Assembly: GCA_964444115.1 (NCBI GenBank)
Contig: CAYUFT010000008.1
Span: forward strand, 1-39,448
Source: UBA349 sp964444115
GTDB lineage: Archaea; Methanobacteriota; Methanobacteria; Methanobacteriales; Methanobacteriaceae
Direction of reading: 5' to 3'
Length of the DNA: 39,448 nt
Every line of letters starts with the position of its first letter. Within the stretch, counting starts at the first letter, position 1. Under the pieces are notes generated by a model. It had not been told where the DNA came from. It saw only the letters and a program-made list of their open reading frames with translations, and did not search any database. Below, one piece after another: positions 25,088-32,919 of this stretch. The position numbers and the translations under genes are program-made.

Positions 25088-26734
25088 TTATATATCTATT
25101 GTTCTACCACCTCTTGATGAGAAAATATCTTCATCATCTGGTTTCTTTTCATCTTTTCTTTCTTTGTGGTTGTATTCTACCATATACTCTTTAGATGTGG
25201 CTGAAACAGCTCTAACATTTGCCCACTCCCTAATACCCATTATCTGTTCTTTTTGAGTAATTGAAAGAGGTATGGTGTTAGAAATAGCCATTTGAAGATC
25301 TTCTAATTTTAAACTTCTATCCTCTGAGAATGCTTCAAATAATCCGGATATAACCATTTGTTCTATTTCAGCTCCTCCAAATCCTTCAGTGATATCAGCA
25401 AGATTACTTGAAACAGATTCAGTAATTTCAAAATCTCCTTTTGCTTCAGGAGTTTTTAGTCGTTTTTCTAGATGAACTCTAAATATTTCAGTTCTTTCTT
25501 TTTGAGTAGGTAAATCTACAAAAAATATTTCATCAAAACGGCCTTTTCTTAAAAATTCCGGAGGTAAGTTATCTATATTATTCGCTGTTGCAATAACAAA
25601 AACTGACTTTGTTTTTTCTTGCATCCATGTAAGGAATGTACCAAAAACTCGGGTTGAAGTACCGCTATCTCCACTTGATCCTATTCCTCCAAAACCCTTT
25701 TCAATCTCATCAATCCATAATATGGATGGAGATAATGCTTCAGCTACTTTTATAGCTCTTCTCATATTTTCTTCGCTGCTTCCAACTATTCCACTGAATA
25801 TTCTTGAAACATCAAGTCTTAATAATGGTAATTGCCACATAGAACTAATAGATTTAGCAACTAAACTTTTTCCACATCCAGGAACTCCTGTTATTAAAAC
25901 TCCTTTTGGTGATGGTAGGCAGTATTTCTTTGCCGAGTCCAGCCAAGATTTATCACGTTTATTGAGCCATTTTTTAAGGTTTTCAAGACCTCCAACATCA
26001 TTAATATCAACATCGCTTTCTATGAATTCTAATATTCCAATTTTTTTTATTATTTGACTTTTTTCTTCTAAAATAATATCTAAATCTGAAATATCAAGAC
26101 GTCCATCATCTACCATAGCTCTAGCAAATGCATTTTCGGCTTCTTGAAGAGTTAAACCTATGGCAGCAGTTATTAATTTTTCTTTTTCTTCAGGAGTAAC
26201 ATTAATTATAATTCTTCCAGCCTGCTGATTAGCTTCAATCATCTCATCTAGAACTTCTGTAATTTCTTCCATGGTTGGCAAATCAAAATCAACTATCGTA
26301 ATATCTTTTTGAAGTTCATCTGGTAATGTAAGAGACGGAGATATAAAAATAACGTTTTTTGGATAAGTACCTTGTTTTAAGCTTGTTAAAAGATCTCTTA
26401 ATTTTCTAATAATTTGTGGATCAGGAGTACGATTTTTCTCTCCCATAAACACATGAAAATCTAATAAAACAAATATAGACGGCCCATCATATTTTTCAAT
26501 AAATTCTAATGCTTTTAGAGGGGCTTGAGTATTTTCTTCTGCTGAAGAACTATTCTCTTTTAAACCAGAAGTCACTCTCCAAGTAAAAACTTTCCTTTTA
26601 GTTCTTATTTTATCTTCATCTGTAGCTATGTCATTTATTTTTGATAAAACCCTATCTTCTTCCCATGTGGGTATATAAATATATGGGAATCTGGCCTTTA
26701 AAAGATTTGAAAGCAATATTTTGAATTCTGACAA
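25088..26734 (-). CDS. Ycf46-type AAA+ ATPase
   Basis: About 548 residues. The N-terminal ~230 (LKARFPYIYIPTWEE..., then a P-loop-like degenerate ATPase half without Walker A) and the C-terminal AAA+ module match the Ycf46 family known from cyanobacteria and plastids. Walker A GVPGCGKS is at 286-293 and Walker B ILWIDE at 341-346, with FLRKGRFDE as the arginine-finger region (numbering from GTG 26743). I place the start at TTG 26734, because AAGGGTGAT lies just upstream; GTG 26743 falls inside that site. The C-terminus, KKPDDED...SRGGRTIDI, shares its last residues with three neighbouring proteins. It is the last gene of the minus-strand cluster that also encodes DUF1257- and DUF2997-like proteins. 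It probably remodels proteins; its substrate is unknown. Confidence 0.85.
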   Translation of the reverse strand: MSEFKILLSNLLKARFPYIYIPTWEEDRVLSKINDIATDEDKIRTKRKVFTWRVTSGLKENSSSAEENTQAPLKALEFIEKYDGPSIFVLLDFHVFMGEKNRTPDPQIIRKLRDLLTSLKQGTYPKNVIFISPSLTLPDELQKDITIVDFDLPTMEEITEVLDEMIEANQQAGRIIINVTPEEKEKLITAAIGLTLQEAENAFARAMVDDGRLDISDLDIILEEKSQIIKKIGILEFIESDVDINDVGGLENLKKWLNKRDKSWLDSAKKYCLPSPKGVLITGVPGCGKSLVAKSISSMWQLPLLRLDVSRIFSGIVGSSEENMRRAIKVAEALSPSILWIDEIEKGFGGIGSSGDSGTSTRVFGTFLTWMQEKTKSVFVIATANNIDNLPPEFLRKGRFDEIFFVDLPTQKERTEIFRVHLEKRLKTPEAKGDFEITESVSSNLADITEGFGGAEIEQMVISGLFEAFSEDRSLKLEDLQMAISNTIPLSITQKEQIMGIREWANVRAVSATSKEYMVEYNHKERKDEKKPDDEDIFSSRGGRTIDI

Positions 26735-26784
26735 TTTAATCACCCTTAGTATTATCCATTAATGATTATATTAAAAATATTTAT

Positions 26785-27774
26785 TTAGAAATCAACAACT
26801 CTTCTTGAATTTCTGGCGTCTTTAGGCTTTTCAATTGGGTTGCAGATAATTAATGATTCAATATTCTTTGCTATATGTGGTTTTAATTCTAAAGATAGGC
26901 AAAAATCTTCTACAGACTCAAATCCTCCTTTTGATTCACGTATTTTAATGGCCTTTTTAGCCAATATAGACCCTATATTCGGTAAAGAAGATATTTTATC
27001 CTCAGAATCATGATTAACATCTATAATGCCAACATTGTCCTTGTTTTGGAAAGATTCTAATTTATTTCCACAGCCAGAACAAAATTTAGCATTTTCCATA
27101 TTTTTAAATCCACAATTAGTGCAGATAGTATTAATTTCTTTTTTATCAATGCTATTTTCTTCAATTTTTCTTAAATCATAACCACATTGTTGACAAAATG
27201 TAGCACCTATATTAGTAAATTTACATTCAGGACATTCCGATTCAAATTTATCAAGAGCTCTTTTAGCAAATTTTCTAACAAGAGCATCATTATCATTTAA
27301 AAGATTATTAAGTGCGGGTATCGCTTTTTTGTCCTTCAATTTGGATAATGCCTTTATAGAATTTCTTCTAATAAATACATCTGGATGATTAAGAGCGTGA
27401 ATTAAACCATCAACATCTTTTTCATATTCTAGTTCGTTGACATTCGGGTTTTCACTAAAACCATCATTATTAATATATGAATCATCATATGGAGTATTAT
27501 ATGTCAAATAATCTAAAGTTTTTAATTCTTCTTTTATAGCAGCCATAAGTTCTTCTTTGCCAGGAGCACCGATGAACTTCACTACACCATTCATGGCAAC
27601 GGCTGGAACCGCCTCGAGTCCATAATTCACAGCTTTTTCTCGATGTTGCATTATATCCACTTTTTCGATTTCAATGGAATCTCCAAGATCTTTTTTGGCT
27701 TCTTCTACAACTTCCAAAGCCATAGGGCTGTAAGGACATGTAGGTGCTGTAAATACTTCGATTTTGACAACCAT
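26785..27774 (-). CDS. Thioredoxin-fold / HEAT / double zinc-ribbon / HhH fusion protein
   Basis: 329 residues, four modules. Residues 1-85 are a small archaeal thioredoxin/glutaredoxin fold, but the active site is C13-P-Y-S16 rather than CPYC; the cis-Pro loop (AVPAV) is intact. Residues 120-177 hold HEAT-type helix pairs. Two zinc ribbons follow (C181/C184/C194/C197 and C218/C221/C232/C235). Residues 258-310 form a helix-hairpin-helix domain (SLPNIGSILAKKAIKIRES). The tail ends SRRVVDF. The HhH and tail are almost the same as in the two TPR proteins nearby. With one active-site cysteine it may bind thiols or partners rather than reduce disulfides. AGGAGTT precedes ATG 27774. The AAA+ gene follows directly. 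Confidence 0.82.
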   Translation of the reverse strand: MVVKIEVFTAPTCPYSPMALEVVEEAKKDLGDSIEIEKVDIMQHREKAVNYGLEAVPAVAMNGVVKFIGAPGKEELMAAIKEELKTLDYLTYNTPYDDSYINNDGFSENPNVNELEYEKDVDGLIHALNHPDVFIRRNSIKALSKLKDKKAIPALNNLLNDNDALVRKFAKRALDKFESECPECKFTNIGATFCQQCGYDLRKIEENSIDKKEINTICTNCGFKNMENAKFCSGCGNKLESFQNKDNVGIIDVNHDSEDKISSLPNIGSILAKKAIKIRESKGGFESVEDFCLSLELKPHIAKNIESLIICNPIEKPKDARNSRRVVDF

Positions 27775-28019
27775 GTTTTAACTCCTGAGAACAGTATCAT
27801 AATCCATCTATCCATACTATATTTCTACTTGTTCATCTTCATCCATAATTAAACATTATTCAATTAAATTTAATATAATTATAATTGAATTATCGTCCTA
27901 TGATGACACAAATATATGAATCTTCATTAAGATATTATAAAGTAATATTTTGAATCAGACAATTCCCCTAAACAACTTAAAAACGTTTAATTTTGTTATT
28001 AATGTCATAAATCTAAATT

Positions 28020-29048
28020 TTAGAAATCAACAATTCTTCTTGAATTTTCGTCATCTTTAGGCTTTTTTGAAGTACAAATTATTAGTGATTTTATATTCTC
28101 TGCAATATGGGGTTTTAATTCTAAAGAGGAGCAGAAATCATCAGCAGAAACAAATCCTCCAGTTGATTCACGAATTTTAATTGCCTTTTTAGCTAATATG
28201 GCTCCAATGCCTGGTAAAGAAGCTATTTTTTCCTCAGAATCTTTATTAACATCAACTGTTTGAATTGAATCTATTTTTGATGAATCTCGCAAGTCTTCTC
28301 CACATTTCATACAAAATTTTGAATCTAATTTATTTGTTGATCCACAACTAGAGCATATATTGTCTTCTTTCTCTTCTCCTAGTTTTTTGCCGCATCCAGA
28401 ACAGAATTTTGCTCCATCTTTATTCTCAAAACCACAATCTGAACAATTTAAATCAATGTTAATCTCTTGATTAAGATCGTTTCCGCATGATTGACAGAAG
28501 CTCGAGTTTTTGATATTATCGAAGCCACAAATAGGACATGATGAATCTCTTGTTAACGGCTCTGCATTCATATCATCGTTTTCTATAGCATTCATTGCTC
28601 TTTGTTTATTTTCTTTTATTGCTTCGTTTAGAGGCTCTAGATCTAAAGCTTCATCGAAGGACTCAATTGCTTCTTTATGTTTTCCAATAGCTTCTAAAGC
28701 TAAGCCTTTTATATTTAATGCCCCTACATTCGTTGGATCATATTCTAAGGCCTTATCACAACATTTAATTGTCCCTTTAAAACTTCCAAGACAACTTAAA
28801 GCCTGCCCTTTGTTAACCCAGGCTTGTGAGTCCATAGGATCTATATTTAATGTTCTTTCATAGCACTCCATTGCACTTTTAAAATCTCCTAAACTATTAT
28901 AACAATGACCTTTAAGACTCCAAAATGCTTTTTCATTATAATTAATATCTTCAATTCTATTAAAATATTTAAGAGCCTTATCAAATCTTTGTTGTTCGAA
29001 ATAGGTTAACGCCTTCCTTTCGTATCTTTCATATGTATATTGGTCCAT
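28020..29048 (-). CDS. TPR / triple zinc-ribbon / HhH protein
   Basis: 342 residues. About four TPR units (residues 5-145; e.g. KALKYFNRIEDINYNEKAFW, ALNIKGLALEAIGKHKEA) form a protein-binding solenoid. Three consecutive zinc ribbons follow between about 168 and 252. A helix-hairpin-helix domain (SLPGIGAILAKKAIKIREST) occupies about 265-325. The C-terminus, KKPKDDEN-SRRIVDF, matches the tails of the thioredoxin fusion and the AAA+ ATPase. ATG 29048 has GGGGAT 4 nt upstream. It lies directly downstream of the DUF1257-like gene on the same strand (24-nt gap). It is probably a scaffold joining partners and nucleic acid, but the HhH domain could equally bind protein. Confidence 0.82.
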   Translation of the reverse strand: MDQYTYERYERKALTYFEQQRFDKALKYFNRIEDINYNEKAFWSLKGHCYNSLGDFKSAMECYERTLNIDPMDSQAWVNKGQALSCLGSFKGTIKCCDKALEYDPTNVGALNIKGLALEAIGKHKEAIESFDEALDLEPLNEAIKENKQRAMNAIENDDMNAEPLTRDSSCPICGFDNIKNSSFCQSCGNDLNQEINIDLNCSDCGFENKDGAKFCSGCGKKLGEEKEDNICSSCGSTNKLDSKFCMKCGEDLRDSSKIDSIQTVDVNKDSEEKIASLPGIGAILAKKAIKIRESTGGFVSADDFCSSLELKPHIAENIKSLIICTSKKPKDDENSRRIVDF

Positions 29049-29072
29049 AATATCCCCTTTATTGATATGCTG

Positions 29073-29801
29073 TTATTTTGGTAAGTTTAATGTAATAACA
29101 ATCGAATTATCATCTAAAACGTCTTCACTTGCGATATTTAGATCCTTATCTGCTAAATTTTTCTTTAGATTTTCATAGGTATGAGTTTGAACATTACGAT
29201 TATAATCATCATCAATTAGAGTAAGATCATTAAATATCTGCTTTATATTTCCACCAGTTTTTATTTCTACGTTGTATGGTTCTTCACCAGTTTTATTGAA
29301 CCTTAAATTATTTCCTGCGATGCTTAAAATAATATCCCCATTTCCATCTTTAACAGGGTTAGTATCATATTCCATTAATGTTTTCATTAGTAATTCTTCA
29401 TCATTGAAATTTGTAGGGTATTTATAAGTTTTTAGTGGAGGTGTTCTCTTTAATTGAGGAATATCCGAAAAAATTGTGACTCCATTCTTTTTTTCGAGTT
29501 CATCCATGAATGATTTAATCATCTCTCTCGAATCTTCTTTAGAGAAAATTGCACACCATACCCCATCAATTTTATCCCAGAAGAAAAAGTTCCGTTCTCC
29601 ATCAATATGTGTTTTGATAGAAGAGCCCCAATATTCTGCATCATAACCCGCCTTTTTTATATATTGGACTAATTTATTTTCATCTTTAATTTTGGTGGGA
29701 ATTCTTAATTGCATAGATTCAATCCATCTCTGAAAATTCTCTTCACCCATAGCCATTTTCATTGCTTTTACTACCGGTACTAAAGCTAAATTTACTGACA
29801 T
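29073..29801 (-). CDS. Ycf35/DUF1257-like protein
   Basis: 242 residues. The C-terminal ~110 resemble the DUF1257 (Ycf35) pattern: a strand pair (DIILSIAGNNLRFNK), a short helix (GGNIKQIFNDL), DDDYNRNVQTHTYENLKKNL, then a final strand pair ending DNSIVITLNLPK, close to the family's ...Y...GF...E...DGSI.L.L ending. The N-terminal half is not part of the usual Ycf35 length and is unfamiliar. Assignment is strengthened by the neighbours: a DUF2997-like gene 13 nt upstream and a Ycf46-type AAA+ gene in the same cluster, the same trio seen in bacteria. AAGGGGAAC precedes ATG 29801. Function in any organism is unclear. Confidence 0.6.
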   Translation of the reverse strand: MSVNLALVPVVKAMKMAMGEENFQRWIESMQLRIPTKIKDENKLVQYIKKAGYDAEYWGSSIKTHIDGERNFFFWDKIDGVWCAIFSKEDSREMIKSFMDELEKKNGVTIFSDIPQLKRTPPLKTYKYPTNFNDEELLMKTLMEYDTNPVKDGNGDIILSIAGNNLRFNKTGEEPYNVEIKTGGNIKQIFNDLTLIDDDYNRNVQTHTYENLKKNLADKDLNIASEDVLDDNSIVITLNLPK

Positions 29802-29814
29802 TTTTGTTCCCCTT

Positions 29815-30030
29815 TTAATCTATGCGACGAATTTCTTCTTTTGATTCATTTTCTAAATTCAAAAGTTCTGTTTCATAATACTCAGAAGTATAATCTGAAT
29901 CTACTGTTTCTGCTTCTAATAGTTCTTCAATAATTTTTATGTAATCCGTACATTTTTTCCCTTTTATTCCTTCAACTTCTGCTTGTACGGTCCCATCAGG
30001 GAAAATTCGAATGTTTATTTTTTTATCCAT
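29815..30030 (-). CDS. DUF2997-like small protein
   Basis: 71 residues from ATG 30030, chosen because GAGGA lies 8 nt upstream; ATG 30045, abutting the previous gene's stop, has no room for a binding site. The first 45 residues (INIRIFPDGTVQAEVEGIKG...CTDYIKIIEELLE) match the DUF2997 pattern of a beta hairpin with a DG turn, a KG-K-C motif and one helix. The acidic C-terminal extension ends EEIRRID, faintly like the conserved tail of its neighbours but not in the same register. DUF2997 genes usually accompany DUF1257 and AAA+ genes, as here. Confidence 0.65.
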   Translation of the reverse strand: MDKKINIRIFPDGTVQAEVEGIKGKKCTDYIKIIEELLEAETVDSDYTSEYYETELLNLENESKEEIRRID

Positions 30031-30045
30031 GACATCATTCCTCAT

Positions 30046-32229
30046 TTACCAATCAATAACTCGTTTAGAAGTGCTAATAACTTTTTTTGGATTATTATCT
30101 CTTTTTAACTCACCACAAAATATCTTATCTTCAATATTTTTAGCAACATGTGGTTTGAGATTTAACCTATCAAAGAAATCATCTTTAGATTTAAAAAACC
30201 CATCAGAATTACGTATTTTCACAGCTTTTTTTGCTATTATTGGTCCTATCCCACTTAAATCCGCAATTTTTTCTTCTGAATCACTATTAACATTCACTAA
30301 ATTACCTTGAGAACTATTATGTGCTTTTTCTTTTCTTAAGATAGATTCAATGTTGTTTTTACTATCTAATGCTATCTTGTTTCTAGGCGCTAATTCCAGA
30401 ACAGAATTAAAGCATTCCAACGCTTCATTAAAATCCCCTAACTCAATCAATACTTTACCTCTGCCACACATAATATCCACAGAGTGGGGATTATATTTAA
30501 GTGCATTATTGAAACAAACCAATGCCATTGAATAATCATTATTTAAAATTAAAACGTTTCCTTTTGATAACCAAGCCTTAATATCATTAGGATCAATATT
30601 TAAAATATGATTATAGCATTTAGAGGACTCATCAATATTTCCAGATTCGGCCAGGATGTCACCTTTCATACATAACAAATCAGAATTATTAGAATCAGAT
30701 TTTAAATTAGCATCCAAAAAATCTATTGCTTCATCAAAATAATTAAAACCGGCTAATGATTTAACTTTTCCAATTATAGCATCATTATTAGTATTAATTT
30801 CCAATGCACTTTCAAAACTTTTTAAAGCTTTTTTAAAATCCTTTTTTTCAAGTAGATAATTACCCCTAGCATATAATGCTTTGAATTTACCATTCAGGGC
30901 CCTTTTACTATTAGGTTTTAAACTTAAAACAGTATCATAATAATATAAGGCATTATCAGGCTTTCCTTCAATTAATAACTCTCCACCCAATTTTATCGAA
31001 CAATTAATTTTTCCATTAAGAGCTTCTGTTAGGTTGTTATCCATGGTTAGTGCTTCATTAAATAATTTAAATGCATCATCATATTTTTTTGAAGTCCTTA
31101 AATTGTTAGCTTCACCTATTAAAGCCTTAATTTTCCCTTTAGAAGAATTAGAATTATCTGGCTTGATCTCTAATGCTTCATTGAAACACTTTAATGCACT
31201 ATCAAATTGCATTTTTTCTAATAAAACTTCCCCATTTTTATTTAAAGCGTTAAATTTCCCTTCTAATGCTTCTTGATTGGTGTTAAATATTTTTAAGACT
31301 TCATCAAAATCAATTATCGCATTTGTGTAATCTTTAACTTTTAATAACGAATTTCCATGCACAAGCAATGTTTTAACTTTATTTGATAAAATTTGTGAGT
31401 CTTCAGGTCTTATAATTAAAGCTTCATTAAAATACTGTAAAGCACCTTTAAAATTACTATTCTCTAGTAAATATTCTCCTTTAAGTTTTAAAATCTCAAA
31501 TTTACCATTTTGAGCCTTTTTGTTACCTTTTTCAATTTGAAGAACAGTATTAAAATTTTTTAGAGCATTATCATATTCATTTAATTCTTTTAATGCCGAT
31601 GCTTTTTTAATTAATGAATTTAAGTCTTTAGGAATTATCTTTAGTATATTATTATATTCTGAAATAGCTTTTTTATATTCTCCTTGATTATAATAACAAC
31701 CTGCTTTCATTCTTAAAGCATTGACATGCTTTGGATTAAGATCAAGGATTTTATCAAGATATTCTAGAACCTTAGGATAATTTTTATCATTATAAAATGA
31801 AAGAGCGGATTTAAAAGATTTATTCGATATATCTTTAGATATATCCTTTATTTTAGCATCATTAGAACTATTTTTTCCGTTTGAATTCACATTATAGATT
31901 CTTTTTCGCTTTTCAGGAGGTTTTAATTTTTTATCAATATATTTTGTTTCTTCATTTTTTAGAGATAATTTCGTTCTAACTAAATTTAGATCATATCCAC
32001 AATTTCTACAAAATTTTGCATTACCCCGATTTGTTTCCTCACATTTTGGACATGAAATACTGTCTTCTAGACGATCAGTAGAACTATTATATGTTGTTGA
32101 ATTTAGTTCAGTTCTACAGCTTCTACAAAAATTTGCTGTATCACGATTCTCAACATCACATTTTGGGCAATAAATAACTTCCACTTTTTCATAAGGGAAT
32201 GTTATAATTTTTTTATTATTTGAATCCAT
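30046..32229 (-). CDS. Long TPR protein with N-terminal zinc ribbons and C-terminal HhH
   Basis: 727 residues. Two zinc ribbons open the protein (C21/C24/C35/C38 and C60/C63/C74/C77). After a basic linker, about 14 TPR units run from about 140 to 640 (recurring motifs such as ALKCFNEALEIKP and GNYLLEKKDFKKALKSFESAL). A helix-hairpin-helix domain follows (DLSGIGPIIAKKAVKIRNSD). The C-terminus is TSKRVIDW, a variant of the tail in the other two HhH proteins and the AAA+ ATPase. The ribbons are N-terminal here but central in the relatives, so modules have been shuffled. Its stop touches the DUF2997-like gene's upstream region, giving a tight operon. It is probably a large scaffold. Confidence 0.85.
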   Translation of the reverse strand: MDSNNKKIITFPYEKVEVIYCPKCDVENRDTANFCRSCRTELNSTTYNSSTDRLEDSISCPKCEETNRGNAKFCRNCGYDLNLVRTKLSLKNEETKYIDKKLKPPEKRKRIYNVNSNGKNSSNDAKIKDISKDISNKSFKSALSFYNDKNYPKVLEYLDKILDLNPKHVNALRMKAGCYYNQGEYKKAISEYNNILKIIPKDLNSLIKKASALKELNEYDNALKNFNTVLQIEKGNKKAQNGKFEILKLKGEYLLENSNFKGALQYFNEALIIRPEDSQILSNKVKTLLVHGNSLLKVKDYTNAIIDFDEVLKIFNTNQEALEGKFNALNKNGEVLLEKMQFDSALKCFNEALEIKPDNSNSSKGKIKALIGEANNLRTSKKYDDAFKLFNEALTMDNNLTEALNGKINCSIKLGGELLIEGKPDNALYYYDTVLSLKPNSKRALNGKFKALYARGNYLLEKKDFKKALKSFESALEINTNNDAIIGKVKSLAGFNYFDEAIDFLDANLKSDSNNSDLLCMKGDILAESGNIDESSKCYNHILNIDPNDIKAWLSKGNVLILNNDYSMALVCFNNALKYNPHSVDIMCGRGKVLIELGDFNEALECFNSVLELAPRNKIALDSKNNIESILRKEKAHNSSQGNLVNVNSDSEEKIADLSGIGPIIAKKAVKIRNSDGFFKSKDDFFDRLNLKPHVAKNIEDKIFCGELKRDNNPKKVISTSKRVIDW

Positions 32230-32277
32230 TTGACCACATTTACTTTGTAGTATAAAAAGTTACATTCGATATTTTCA

Positions 32278-32772
32278 TTATAAATTTTCGAGTTCTTTCC
32301 GGAACATTTCTTCCTTTTGTGATTTTGTTTCTTTACGAATTTTATTATTCAATTCTAAACGGATTAAATATTCATTTCGTATTTTAAAGGCATATACAAT
32401 TCCAAAAACCCATAATATCAAAAAACTTAAGCCAATTACAAAATTAAGTCCATTAGAACCCGGAAACATGTTAGCTAAAATGAGTAATAGTATCCAATAA
32501 GCAAAATAAGATAATCCCAAATAACTCCATTTTCTTTTTTTTGCACCATATCCAACATATAAATAAGCAATCCAATTTAATATTCCTAATGGGATGGTCA
32601 AAAGAATCCACCAAGAATTAATTATTTTCCATGTTGTAGTAGGCGTTTCGGATTCATTATTCTCTAGTTCTTCAGTTTTCTTATTTGGTTCTAAACTATT
32701 GCCGCAGTTATCACAAAATGCAGCACCATCTACGTTTTCTATATTACATTTTGGACAGATATTTTTAGCCAT
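32278..32772 (-). CDS. Zinc-ribbon multi-pass membrane protein
   Basis: 164 residues. An N-terminal zinc ribbon (C6, C9, C20, C23; MAKNICPKC) is followed by an acidic linker and about four closely packed membrane helices between residues 50 and 130 (IINSWWILLTIPLGI, SYFAYWILLLIL and others). A charged coiled-coil tail ends in RKELENL. The fold is like small DUF4870- or YidH-type membrane proteins with a ribbon added, but I do not recognise a family. GAGGGA precedes ATG 32772. It belongs to the same strand and cluster as the TPR and HEAT proteins and could anchor them at the membrane. Confidence 0.7.
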   Translation of the reverse strand: MAKNICPKCNIENVDGAAFCDNCGNSLEPNKKTEELENNESETPTTTWKIINSWWILLTIPLGILNWIAYLYVGYGAKKRKWSYLGLSYFAYWILLLILANMFPGSNGLNFVIGLSFLILWVFGIVYAFKIRNEYLIRLELNNKIRKETKSQKEEMFRKELENL

Positions 32773-32919
32773 ATATTTCCCTCAGTTAATTGAATACATA
32801 TATTTTATTATTTATTAGACTTGTAAATTGATATTAATGATATTTTATCTATAACATTTTATTATTTATGGTTGATATCAAATAGAAAATGTATTTTTTA
32901 TCATTATTATCAATAAAAT

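Noticed and set aside
29815..30030. DUF2997-like protein as a fifth carrier of the shared tail
   Set aside because: It ends EEIRRID, which has Arg-Arg-Ile-Asp but lacks the extra hydrophobic residue after Val/Ile and the final bulky residue. It is out of register and may be chance.
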